From positions 1,116,001-1,180,000 of the forward strand of contig JAFEVB010000005.1 of assembly GCA_032629725.1 (NCBI GenBank): a stretch of 64,000 nucleotides of DNA, given 5' to 3'. The notes below the pieces were generated by a model that searched no databases, was not told the origin of the DNA, and was given only the letters and a program-made list of their open reading frames with translations. This stretch comes from Gremmenia infestans. Lineage: Eukaryota; Ascomycota; Leotiomycetes; Helotiales; Hamatocanthoscyphaceae. Position 1 is the first letter of the stretch; each line of letters starts with the position of its first letter. Shown here one piece after another: positions 35,200 to 46,689 of this stretch. The position numbers were made by a program, and so were the translations under genes.

Positions 35200-37082
35200 T
35201 CAACTCGTCCCCCATTTCCAAAACTTCCACCCCCGTCTTCCACTACTTCCACTCTCCCTCTTCACCTTATCCCGTCCCGCTATCCGCCAGTAATAAATTG
35301 GGACGCCAATGCCAACAAATACCACAACAATCAGTGTCTGTAGCGGTTCTGCAAAGACTGCTCTACTAAGCAAAAACAGACTCACGCAGCAGAAGATAAT
35401 CGGCGTGGTGATCCATGTTTTGTATGGTCTTTCCAAATTCGGCTCCCTTACACGCAGGATGATGAGGCCGAGAACGGTGAGGAAGTAGAACGTGTAGCCT
35501 GCTACGCCGTAGAATGTAACGAGGGTTCCGAATTCGCCGACAAAGACGTAGCATGCTGTGAGACAGGCATTGAGGACCATGGCGTAGACTGGAGTGAAGA
35601 ATAACCCCGTTTCTTCATCCCCACATAGTTTCGCCAGGAGTTTCGATGCCCAGTTCCTGGTTCTTAGACGAGAGGAAGTAGGCTCGTCGTGATTCCGTAT
35701 GCCTATCTTGCCGAACACTGATGGGAGATAGCCTTCTTTCCCTGCTACGTAGACGAGGCGGCCACTGGTGAACGTTGTGGCATTTAGGGCACCGAAACAG
35801 GATGCGCTGACAATCAGGGCTAGGAGGAGGGAGCCAATGGGGCCAAACACTTCGTTCCCAAACATTACGGCTACTGTATTGGACGAGTTGAGTGTTTTGA
35901 TGGGGAGGACGAAAAAGTAGGCGACGTTGGCGAGGATATAGGAGAGAATTACCAGCGGCATTGCTGTGTGTATGACTCTAGGGAGGTCTCGAGTTGGGTT
36001 ACGGAATTCTCCAACCACATAATTTGTCTAAAGAAGGTCAATAAAGAGCTCAGAGATACGGACAAAACACTCACATTATCCCAACCATCAAATGCCCACA
36101 GCCCCGCGTACAAAGCAACAGCCCAAGACGAAGCACTTGTGCTTGTTCCCTCAAACCACCCAATTGTCTTCCAATCCTGATTGGCCTCTCCAGATGCAGA
36201 AAATCCTGTGACCGCTACCACAATGCCAATGACCGTAACTCCAAGTAATGCAATGAACTTCATGAACATAAACATGTCTCCCATCCTCGTGCCCAGTCTC
36301 GTAGATATACAGTTAAGTAGCGTAACCACCAATAACCCAACTAGAGCCACGCTCTTATTTATCCAACTGCTCACATTCTCTGCTTCCGCTCCAATGGCAG
36401 CCCGGACGAGATATTCTCCCATGATTATGGAGATGATGGCCGAAGACCCAGGTTTCAGCACCATCACGGCACACCATGTAAACAAAAACCCGAATAACTC
36501 CCCGAATATCTTAGACAAGTACACCTGCGGGCCTCCATTCAGTGGTATTGCCCCTCCCAGCTCTGCATAACTCGATGCTCCCGTCCAGGCCAGTATCCCC
36601 GCCAATGCCCATACAATCAGCGACGCCCCAGCAGACCCAGCGTTCACATTGACCTGGCTGGGCGACGAAAAGATCCCAGACCCTATTATCAACCCTACTA
36701 TCAACGACAACCCATTTAAATACGTAAGAGTCTTGTGTTTCTCCAGCGATCCTCCTCCTAACGCCGTCTGTGGACCCGAACTCGATATAGGGGCACCTAT
36801 GGGCGCATAGCCATTGCCCTGCGTCGAGGACAATGGAAAAAGATGGGACTGGAAGTCAAAGGCAGAGGAGACGGAGAAGGAGCGGTTATGCGGTATGCCG
36901 GCTGGGTTGCGGGAGTCTAGGGGGTCGTCTTCTTCGAGGGAGAGTTTGCGCGAGGAGGGAACGCCCGAGCGGGAGGAGGTGGAAGATGTTGATGTTCGAG
37001 GCCCGGGGGAAGAGGAGGCTAGGCTGGCAAGCTCGAGGGAATCGCGAGCGTGGGGTTGAAGGGAGGAGTAGTTGTGCGCCAT
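35200..37082 (-). CDS. LAT/APC-family amino-acid permease
   Basis: Two exons, 37082-36075 and 36027-35200, give 611 residues across a 47-nt intron (GTGAGT...TTTAG) that joins FDGWDN to TNYVVGEF. Residues 1-115 are a Ser-rich cytosolic tail with likely phosphorylation sites. About twelve membrane spans follow. Span 1 has the APC signature (LIVGLIIGSGIFSSP). The segment GAIPLNGGPQVYLSKIFG and the W.FDGWDN..Y..GE..NP region are characteristic of the L-type/methionine-permease branch. It likely moves neutral amino acids across the plasma or an internal membrane; the exact substrate is not readable. The gene is divergent from the LeuRS gene (435 bp between starts). Confidence 0.9.
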
Positions 37083-37517
37083 GGTATGTATTGATGTGGT
37101 GTGGTATAGATGTTGTAGGATTGAGCCCCTTTTACGTCCACATGTTCGAGAGAGAGGAGAGTTGATGTGGGTTGAAGACTAGTTTTACAGTAACGTCTTG
37201 CTCATATCGTCGTGAAGCGGGTAATCTGGGGGGGAATATACAAATAAAATACGGGGGAATTATAATATGTACTTCAAAATATGGAGGTTATTGTGAGAAA
37301 GTGAAGCCAGCATGTGATGATTGCAGTGAGTGATGTTTGGGCTGTTTCCTGTTGTTCCCTTTATGCTGCAATCAAGTTGAGCCGCAAAAGTCTAAATTGG
37401 GTGCACGTCCTTTTTCGCGGAACATTTCCATTTCTACTTTACTTTATAGTATTTCTACTTCACCACTGCCAACCACAATAATGAAGCTATTTTCATAGCG
37501 CAAAATGCTGCAGCAAC
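37083..37517. promoter_or_regulatory. Divergent promoter region (permease / LeuRS)
   Basis: 435 bp between two start codons. An out-of-frame ATG at 37505 opens a 38-codon frame (to 37621) that overlaps the LeuRS start at 37518 and could lower its translation. Confidence 0.5.
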
Positions 37518-40500
37518 ATGCTCTCCAACAGCAGGTATGCAGGGCCAAGGCTCGTCCGACCAGGCTGCTCAAAGTTTGCCAATCACAATGGCAGTCACAA
37601 TGCTCCTACCAACACCCATAATTATACTTCCCGACGATTTGAGTTCGAGCTCTCACGGGAGAAGGCAGAAGGAATCAATGAACGCCTCAAATCAAAGCCA
37701 AAACCTCGGCATCTAGATCTCCCAAAACTTGACAAAACGTGGCAGAGGGTATGGGCCAGCAATCGACAGTATATGGGGATCAGGGGTCCAGATGCGAAGA
37801 AGACGTATATTCTGCCAATGTTTCCATACCCTTCAGGAGATCTTCATCTGGGACATCTACGGGTATATACTATATCGGATGTTTTGGCGCGGTTCAAACA
37901 TATGCAGGGCTACAAAGTGATGCACCCTATCGGATGGGATGCATTTGGTCTGCCAGCAGAGAACGCAGCGATTGAGCGAGGAATCGATCCGGCAGTATGG
38001 ACCAAGAGCAATATTGGGAAGATGAAAGGACAACTAGAAGCCATGAATGGCCATTGGGATTGGGATAGAGTACGTGGAATGGCACATAGGGAGATATAGG
38101 GCTAATCCAGGTCCAGGAGGTTGCGACTTGTGACCCAAGCTTCTACAAGCACACACAACGCCTGTTCCTGCTCCTGCATGAACGTGGCTTGGCATACCAA
38201 GCCGAATCCCTCGTGAACTACGACCCAGTGGACAAAACTGTTTTAGCCAATGAGCAAGTTGATGCAAATGGCAATTCATGGAGATCAGGGGCCAAGGTTG
38301 AGAAGCGCTTATTAAAGCAATGGTTTTTCAAAATATCTGAATTCCGACAAGAGCTGCTAGATGATCTGCAATATCTAGCCAAGGATTCCGCATGGCCCGA
38401 AAGGGTACTGGCAATGCAGAAGAATTGGATTGGAAAATCTACTGGGGCGAATATCAAATTTCCTGTGGTATCGAATGATCAACAAACTCATACTAATATT
38501 AAAGTATTTACCACACGGCCAGACACATTATTTGGTGTGCAGTACCTTGCTCTTGCATCAACGCATCCAATTGTCCAAAGTCTCGCAAAAAGTGATGTTG
38601 ACCTGCAAGCTTTCCTAGACACATTACCAGCGCTCCCACCAGACTCAAAGGTTGGCTACCTATTGCCTCACATCAGAGCTACCAACCCCCTTGCAGACGA
38701 AACGACGACACCGTATGCGACCAAAGCTCCTTTGCCGATTTTCGTTGCACCGTACGTCCTCGGAGATTACGGAGACGGTGCGGTAATGGGAGTCCCAGGT
38801 CATGATACTCGCGATTATGCCTTTTGGAAGCACAATCGATATGACGATCCAGTTCGACAGGTAATTTCCTCTTCACCTAAGAAAAATCCTCCAGTCAAGG
38901 TGAACAAGCCCTTCATTCATGAAGGCTATTTGGACTCTCACAGCGGACCTTATGCTGGACACACCAGTGCACAGGCTGCGAAGGAAATTGTTTCCTTCCT
39001 CGAGTCGAAAGGCCTTGGATCTGCTGCTGAAACATGGCGTCTCCGAGATTGGCTTGTAAGTCGCCAACGTTATTGGGGAACTCCAATCCCCATTATTCAT
39101 TGTGGAAGCTGCGGACCCGTCCCTGTTCCAGAAGACCAGCTGCCAGTCCAGCTTCCCAAGGTTGAGGATCATTGGGCGGAAGGAAAGACTGGAAATCCCC
39201 TGGAAAACGCCCATGATTGGGTGAATACGTCTTGTCCAAGGTGTCGGCAGGCGGCAAAGCGAGACACAGATACCATGGATACATTTGTCGATTCAAGCTG
39301 GTACTTTATGAGGTTTCCCGACGCAAAAAACAATGACGCTCTATTTTCACCTGAAGCAGCAAATGCGTCCCTCCCTGTTGACGTTTATATTGGCGGGGTC
39401 GAGCATGCAATTTTGCATCTTCTCTATGCTCGGTTCATCTCGAAGTTCCTCGCTACAACGCCTTATTGGCCAGCCGGAGCAACACATCATGGGGAACCCT
39501 TCAAAAAGGTCCTCACACAAGGAATGGTTCATGGGAAAACATTCTCGGACCCTTCTACTGGCCGGTTCTTAAAACCAAATGAGGTTGATCTTAGTACTCC
39601 CTCTAAGCCCCGTATTTCCAGCACCGGAAAAGCTCCGAATATCAGTTATGAGAAAATGTCAAAGTCAAAGTACAATGGAGTTGACCCCGGAGCATGCATG
39701 AGCAAATATGGAGCAGATGCCACCAGGGCACATATTCTATTTCAAGCTCCGGTCACCGAAGTCCTAGAATGGGACGAGGAGAGAATATCTGGCATAACAC
39801 GATGGTTGCGTAGACTCTACGAACATATCGATAAATTCGCTGAGGTTTGGGCATACGCGAATGCGGAATTCTCTAACATGTATTATCCAAAAGTTTACCT
39901 TATGGCGGCTCAAAAGATGAATTCTGACGCGTACCCGCTGATAAAGACTCCCCACTCTGTGCCAGAGAGTGAGGCAGACGATAACTTTCCAATGCGGCAA
40001 CGCGAATATCGGAATCAAGGAATGGACCGGGGTGAACAGCTTTGGCGTGAGGTTCAAAAAACCATCGTAAGCGTCACTCACTCATACGACAACAGCTATT
40101 CTCTCAACACGGTAGTGTCAGATCTGATGTCCCTGACGAACGCCATATTCCACCAGTCGTTCCCCGTCACCCACGATTTATTGGAGGAGGACAAGGAGTC
40201 CGACATTCCGATTCTGGACTTGACATTACACCAACATGCGGTAAGTCAGCTAGTCAAAATGATGGCGCCTATCACCCCGGCATTTGCAGAACAAGTCTGG
40301 ATTAAAGTCAACCCGCAACTTTCGAATTCCCCAACTTCCATTTTCGCGGAACCCTTCCCCGAGACAGATGGCACGTATGAGATTCTAGCTCCTACGAGGC
40401 AAAAATGTGCGGTGCAGGTCAATGGGAAGTTGAGGGCTATCGTTCACCTGACGATTCCGAAAGAAGATATGGTGGGTAAGGAGTTGGAGACATTTCTGGT

Positions 40501-40630
40501 ACAGGAACTCCTTGCTACGGCGGAGGCGAAGGAAAAGCTAATGGGTGAGGGGAAGGCGCTAGTGGATGTGAGGAAGGCGACGAAAGTTATTGTTGTGAAG
40601 GGCGGGAAGACCCTCAATTTTGTAATATAG
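37518..40630 (+). CDS. NAM2: Leucyl-tRNA synthetase, mitochondrial
   Basis: Two exons, 37518-38069 and 38117-40630 (47-nt intron joining DWDR to EVATCDP), give 1021 residues. The first 50 residues are rich in Arg, Ser and Asn and poor in acids, fitting a mitochondrial targeting sequence. Class I signatures are present: the HIGH-type motif HLGH (FPYPSGDLHLGHLR), a CP1 editing domain between the catalytic halves with a GVPGHDTRD-type pocket, a zinc-like CGSCG...CPRC segment, and the KMSKS loop EKMSKSKYNG. The sequence is of the bacterial/mitochondrial LeuRS type rather than cytosolic. It charges mitochondrial tRNA-Leu; the yeast homologue also helps group I intron splicing. An upstream out-of-frame ATG at 37505 overlaps the start. 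The symbol is by analogy with yeast. Confidence 0.93.
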
Positions 40631-40909
40631 ACTATGTGTTTGTATATTTTATATGATGGTGTATTTGATCAGTCATTGAATATATCCTCGTATTTTCAAC
40701 CTCGCGCTAATAAGCGAAGTCAACAAGGCTGGTCAAAATGTGTCGGCCTCCTAGAGTTGGTATTCATTCCATCAGCTCCATCCGACAAACGCCGCATCGC
40801 AGTCGAAACACGCAACTCTCTAATAGCATTGCAACCACTTGCACGTCAATCCACACTCCACCAATCCAGCATCCCTCAACCTGCCACTACTCATCCCGAA
40901 TTGTACAAC

Positions 40910-41884
40910 ATGAAATATTCAACCCCTCTCCCCGGTCCCGATGCCGCTCAGCGTATGGATGATGCCGACAAGAAGACCCACCTCAACTCCAGTGGCTACT
41001 GGAATCTAGATACCAACGAGCAGACCTGGGCCCTGTTCCGCAACGTCGCTGGCCCTCACAAGACCGTCAAGGAGCACTACAGAATCGATGTCGTTCACCA
41101 AGACCTTGCCAACGAGTTCTACGACCGCTTCAAGTCACTTGTCGTATCCGAGTTGACCCAGGACTCTTTCTGCGGCGGTGCTTTCAAGGAGAAGGTGAAG
41201 TTGTCAAGTCCATTCACAGACATCTTGACCTTCGTCCTCGCCTCCCCTGTCATCCACAAGGATTATAAGGCCATCTTCAAGACCCAGGTTGCCAGGTTGT
41301 ACTATGAGATTGTGTCCTGTCTTCGTGTGAACGAACAAAGAACACAAGACTCTTTCGGTGAGACTTTCTGGCAAGAAAATGAGGAGAAGCTTAAGCCTAT
41401 TACCCGCGCTTTCTACCACGCTCGCCAGCACAAAGATGCGGCTCCTCTCCCTGATGATGTCAGTGATGCCTGGTTGGAAGAGTTAGGTCCTGTCTTCACT
41501 GCCAACTACAAAAAGGCTGTAGCTGGGGACCCAAACGCTCCTTTTAAAGTGGCCAGGTGTATTCGCAGCAAGTACGGACTCAGTAAGTTGTGCATATTGT
41601 TCTATAAGAGCCAGCTAACTTTCTGACTAGGCATCCCTGGTTACGATAGAGAGACAGAGAATAATCCTTTCGAGGGATCAGGCATGAGCCAGGTGGATGA
41701 TAACTTCGATCACAAGAACTGTAAGCTGGCAGGATTGGTCTGCTAATTAGAAATGATGCTAACTGTGATAGTTGTCTTGACGCCCCCCCCTGAATGCCAT
41801 AAAAGTAGAAGAGTTCAACAATGCCTCAATACAACACAGTTATCAAAACGGTTGGTGAAATTGTCGACAAGAGGGTCTCGCTAG
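40910..41884 (+). CDS. Unrecognised protein, founder of a local paralogous family
   Basis: Exons 40910-41582, 41631-41720 and 41772-41884 give 291 residues. The ATG at 40910 (AACATGAAA) fits better than an in-frame ATG 276 nt upstream, whose extension looks non-coding. The protein is soluble, without signal peptide or membrane span. A core from about residue 80 to 165 includes DSFCGGAFKEKV and a following helix-rich stretch. Part of this is shared with the gene at 42812-43599 (GGAFK, then S.P, then FK..V..(L/F)Y), which makes them paralogues. I do not recognise the family. The last exon is weakly supported: it reads through a C-run and could be wrong, and the protein may instead end soon after residue 255. 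The codon mix is ordinary. Confidence 0.6.
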
Positions 41885-42811
41885 AGGTAGCTCATTGCTA
41901 CTTCTGCACGCAATAGTGGTGCTGGACCTTTGCAGTTTCAGACACCGGTGATGTAAACGCGGCAGGTTCTTGAAGAATGTATTGGTTTTGTTGCAGGGTT
42001 CTTACTCTTTTGTTTCTCGCAGAGAGAGTAATGAATCTAGACCTAACAACAACTCTACGATCTCTCCAAAACACAGCCAGCCTACAATACTACCATCGTT
42101 TTGCAAAAGAGTTTTTGGGGATGAAGATATTATTGGTATGGAGTTAATATTGAATGCGGAGGTGAAAGACAAAGTTGGGTCTATGGTTCTATTTCTGTGG
42201 AACGTATGATACCCCTGATGGATATATGCGCCTGGTTTAACACCTTGCTGGAAGGAGTTGATTCACATAGTGTTTAGTTTAAGACCCTGACAGATTATCC
42301 CAACACATTTGGCAATCGATGACAAACTCCCGATGGACGTGATCGGAAATTATACAATCTTTATTCAAAAAGATGCCTTGTATTTGATTGAAATTAACAA
42401 TACAGTTCCCAACTCGGTTTTCAGATAGAGCTTCTTCCTTTGCCTTCAAGTTTTCGTTGACTCCTATAGTACTTTACTTTTCAACTTTTAATGTCCCACG
42501 CCAGCAGACACTTTTTAAATTGGTGCTGCTTCTCCCGTCTGCCGCAAAGCTTCTTCCTTCGGCGGGGACGTCCGTATAACACTTTAGGATTCCATGAACT
42601 CTGGAATCAGGAGCAATACGCTACCGCCCAGACTTGACACATTTATCTGAGCTTTACCGCCAGTACAAGGAATAAAATTTACCACTGTCTAACTTTCTCA
42701 GCCAATTCACTTCTCCCCGATACTCGGCCGTTTTAGACTTAAGACAATTGACATCTCCAACTCTCCAACTTTCCCGCCATCTCGAACCATCTTCAAGCAC
42801 AACTCCGATCT
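41885..42811. other. Intergenic between two paralogues, no gene seen
   Basis: About 930 bp. Short frames at 41970-42209 and 42388-42579 have no motif and no splice support. Confidence 0.4.
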
Positions 42812-43599
42812 ATGAGTACTACTCACTCGGCCAACCAGTGTAAGTCTAACACCATCCAGGGACTCTGTTTTGACTGACACTCCACGAGCAACTTCAAGTC
42901 CTCTTCAAGATGCCGCGAGACACGTCACTCGTGTATTCAATGCAGTTAACCCTCCACATAACTGTGCACGATTGGAACTTTAGGGGTGGCGCCTTCAAGT
43001 CACAGATCACCAAGAGTACCCCAGTCATCCAAGCCCTCAATGTTCTCATCAGCTCAGCAGATACCACGCAAGCTGAGAAACGAGTCTTCAAAGATGTCCG
43101 GAAGTTTTACGTTACTCTGAGCAAGCTTGACAGAGAGCCGACCTTCCTGGAGATGCTTCCGTCCTTCGCCTGTACCGACAAGATGTGTGAGATTTTCCAC
43201 CAAGACGCTCAATCTCAAGGTATCATCAACTCTGATGGCAGCACAATTACGACTGTTGGTGGTAACCATGGCGTCCCTACTGGTGCTTTTGTGAAGCAGC
43301 TGGAACCACAGACTAAGGTATTCACCGAGGCGGCGAAGAAAGATGACTCCCCCGTCGTGATTGGCACTTCATTAAGACCTAAGAATCCGGATGTCGATGA
43401 ACAAAAGCCAGGCGGTAGGTCATCACTTGGGATTTTACTTTACACATCACTGACGGGCACAGGCGTTGTGGCGAAGAATGACATCGAAGAAGATGCCGGC
43501 AAGAAATCATCTTATCCAGGTATGAATACTTGAGTTTCCTGTCGTAGTTGCACAGAACTAACAATAACAGCTATTACGCCGGTTCCAGTCAAGAAGTAG
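42812..43599 (+). CDS. Diverged paralogue of the 40910-41884 gene
   Basis: Exons 42812-42839, 42899-43414, 43463-43519 and 43571-43599 give 209 residues in one open frame. The segment around residues 27-80 (RGGAFKSQITKSTP, then RVFKDVRKFYVTL) aligns with GGAFKEKVKLSSP and IFKTQVARLYYEI in the neighbour. Upstream of GGAFK the resemblance continues better in another frame (a run reading LQDAARH), which suggests a past frameshift or deletion in the N-terminal part. The stop at 43597 is followed in the same frame by 20 more acidic codons beginning KMDDEEID. So this copy may be eroding, or the true splice pattern differs. Function unknown. Confidence 0.5.
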
Positions 43600-44095
43600 A
43601 AGATGGATGATGAGGAAATAGACGTTTTCACGGAGACTTTCGAGGGACTTAAAGGAGCCTTGAACTAAACCTTCAAAGATTCTCTTGGCCCTTGCTGAAT
43701 GTATCCCGGTAGTTGGACGGCATGATAGAAAGGCAGCGTGTGATCTGGAGATGTAACTTTCAACTGGTCGGGGAGGACTTGTAAGTATCGTTTGCTCATG
43801 ATTGCGGTTTCAATTGTGGTTTCAGACACGTTACGCAGAATCAATTGGCATACAAAATCAATTAATCAATTGACAAACGTGGTTGTTAAAGACTCATATA
43901 TCTGATAATAAGTGAAGGAAACATTAAGCAAGTGGATGCTTCTGAACTGCTTGTAGTGACAGAGTATCTTGACTCACCATATTTTAACAAATGTGTCTCT
44001 TGCCACATTACTTCACCTATAAATGCAGCTTAATCTCAAGATCCTAAAGCTCCATCAAAGATCATCAACATTTCACACCCACATTAGTACAAACC
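43600..44095. other. Intergenic, no gene seen
   Basis: About 500 bp with only the in-frame extension noted for the previous gene (to about 43667). Confidence 0.4.
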
Positions 44096-44589
44096 ATGTC
44101 TTCCCAGCCCCATATCAAAACCTGTTCATGCAAGGCCTGCATCACATAAAGGGTGTGCAATTTAGTGTGCGAGCTTATATCCTGTATGGGTGTAGATCCA
44201 AACGGCCCAGCTAAAGGTGCCGTTATGAAGCTAGGGAATGAAGCGACGAGAAGACTTGAAAGCTTGTCTCAGGATGGAATAAACGAGTTGAAGATTTCTG
44301 ACGAAGTAAACAGAATGTTCAACACAGAAGACTCTTTCGTGGAACCAGCTAGCAAGTACAAGATAATAACTTGCTAGAGATGGTTAGCTAACTGGCAATA
44401 GTTGAAGAAAGCACCAAAGACTATTTTGCAGGACAGAATAGTGGCAATGGCAAAGGCGCTGACAATGGTGCACCTGGTAGCTTCAAAGCATGCAACAAGA
44501 GCCAGGACGCTGGGAACGGGGATGGAAAGGCAGGAGATGTGAATTTCGGGAAGGACTTCGATAAAAACTTGAGAGGTAAGTTCATCTGA
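44096..44589 (+). pseudogene. Broken small gene of unknown function
   Basis: ATG at 44096 (ACCATGTC) opens MSSQPHIKTCSCKACIT, followed by an in-frame TAA at 44147. The same frame then continues as a protein-like stretch to 44377 (Cys-rich, then GVDPNGPAKGAV and a Glu/Lys-rich helix). Beyond a possible intron a Gly/Asn/Asp-rich stretch reads from about 44403 to 44589 in a different frame. No intron removes the TAA without losing the coding-like sequence. I read it as a gene disabled by at least one nonsense change. The family is unrecognised; no clear similarity to the two upstream paralogues is visible. Confidence 0.4.
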
Positions 44590-44848
44590 CGAGAAGTACA
44601 TGTATGTAACGAGCGGTAAAAGCCTGAAGCTTAGCGTGAGATTGGAATCAACGGAGTTTACTAAAGTTTGAAGTAATTGGTATGCGGAGTCTATAATCCT
44701 TCAATTGTCATGGCAGATCAAATAATGGAACAGTAGAGACAATAAACTGGCACGTGACAAAGGCGGTCTCGGCTAGCAAAAGGGGTTTGTTTACCACATC
44801 TCATCTCTCAGAGTTCCAAAAAATTCTATCTCGACACACAACCCAAGT

Positions 44849-46312
44849 ATGGCTGTCACGAGCGAGAAACATGCCAGCATCCGCTCTAGTCACCACGATG
44901 CAACTGCCACTGGCGACCTCACGAGTACCACGGCGCAAGGCTCTGGCGCCACCGACCACAATGAAGACTTCATCCATCCTGACCGACGAAAACTCATGCG
45001 GCTTGGAGATGCTCATGAGATTAGTATAGCGACGCAGAGTCATGATCGCAAACTTCCCGCTGAAAAGGTTGGCTACTCTAATCCTGTCTTCAGAGCTCAT
45101 GGCGACTCGAGCACCTCGGATAGACTGGCGCTGCCTGGTGGCCGGTCAGCAGTTTCTGACAACGAATTTGACAACTCTCTCAAACGGAGTACGTCCCACG
45201 GAAGAGATCAATACCTGCTTTATCGCCGAGGAATGGAAGGCTCGCATCACATGGAACGATCAAGACGCGGCCGAAGCCCACTCAACCATTCCGGCAGTCC
45301 ACTGTGGTACATGGGCGATGATGGGGTCCTTCAACCTGACAATGGCTTCAGTGGTGGTAGACCAAGAATGAGAGGAGAATCTCCTGTTCGCGGTCACGGT
45401 TTTATCAGACACAAGTCCGCCTTTACATCCACATACCCCTCCTTCAAGACTTCATTCCTTTGAGCCCAATGGCTACAACTTGCCAGACAACACACCTAGC
45501 CGGCCACCTCCAAGCATGTACGACCCCTTTGTGGATTCACCAGAGCGCAACATGCAATCGAGACCGCGCGTGTATGCTCCATCATCATCACGTCACCCAG
45601 ATAGGTAAGTCTTTGGAGAAATCATCTCATTACAAGTTGGACTGCTTCTGGAGTCTGCAGTCACCACTCCTGAATCGTTTCTGTAGACTTCCAAACCAAA
45701 GCTAACTTTCAGTTCACTAGTTCCCTGCGATCAGCGAGAGACAGAAGAGGAGATGCTGAAAATCCGAATCGTGACTCCCGTCCTTCGCACGACACAAACA
45801 TAGGTAGACAGACAGCATACCCCAGGCGTAAGGATAATAATCTCCATGTATCCCTGGATTCGAACAGATACCGCCCACGAGACCGGTACCCACTCGAAGA
45901 GAGTCCGCCCAGCTACTTTGCGCATACCATATACCAAGATCCTAGCCGTGCGCGTGGGCGTCAGCAACAAATGATTCGGAACAGAGAGATGTTGGATCAA
46001 GACGTAGGTAACTCTGGTCGTGTAAGAGATAATCGCAGCCGCAGTCCACCTCGAAGCAACAGACGAAACCCGCCAACCCCAGTTACCTCAATCAAGGGTG
46101 AAAGGTTTCCAAGAAGACGTTCTGATGCTGGCAGACAAGAGATCTACTCCCGAGATGGTCGTCAAGATATCCGCAGACGAGAAGGTTATCTATCACCCAC
46201 CCATGATGAGACATTGTCGACTTCTCGACCTCGAGTCTGGAGTGAGCGCTCTTCTTTTCCAGGGAAGCAAGATCATAGCGTCAGGGGGTTTTCACGTGAA
46301 CGATATGACTAG
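44849..46312 (+). CDS. Arg/Ser-rich disordered protein, unknown function
   Basis: Best model: exons 44849-45356, 45409-45604 and 45721-46312, 431 residues. The second intron (116 nt, GTAAGT...CTAAC...TAG) is convincing; the first (52 nt, 45357-45408, GTAGAC...CAG, no clear branch site) is needed to move from one coding-like frame to another, and a single-base frameshift is the alternative. The protein is almost entirely disordered, with many SR, RS, RPR and DR pairs, as in RNA-binding or nuclear-speckle proteins, but no RRM or other domain is visible. It lies beside the unstable paralogue block and upstream of the palindromic repeat array. Confidence 0.55.
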
Positions 46313-46689
46313 ACTCTGCCGCGCAATGGTCTGGTCTTCCGGGGTCAGCCTATGATTTTCTTTAGAGGGGTATGGGCGGTGGCTTATCCTAACAGAATCC
46401 GTTCTTTCACTCATTTGCGACCGTTTTCCCCTATTAATATTTCATCTCCTACAATTACAACCCTGTCTAGTAGAACGTGCCTGAACTGCACCGTTATACT
46501 CAACATACCAATACACTCCTGCAGCCATCTTCTGTGCACTTATGTTCGTGACCAAGCCTTTCTTGCCCGAGCAGAAGCGTATCAAGTTCTAGAACTTCAG
46601 CTATATCTATTCTTTATCCTCTATGACTCTATTATATCCGAAAGAGAATTCCCTATAACAAAAGTCAAGAAACTTCTAGGTAAGTAGAA

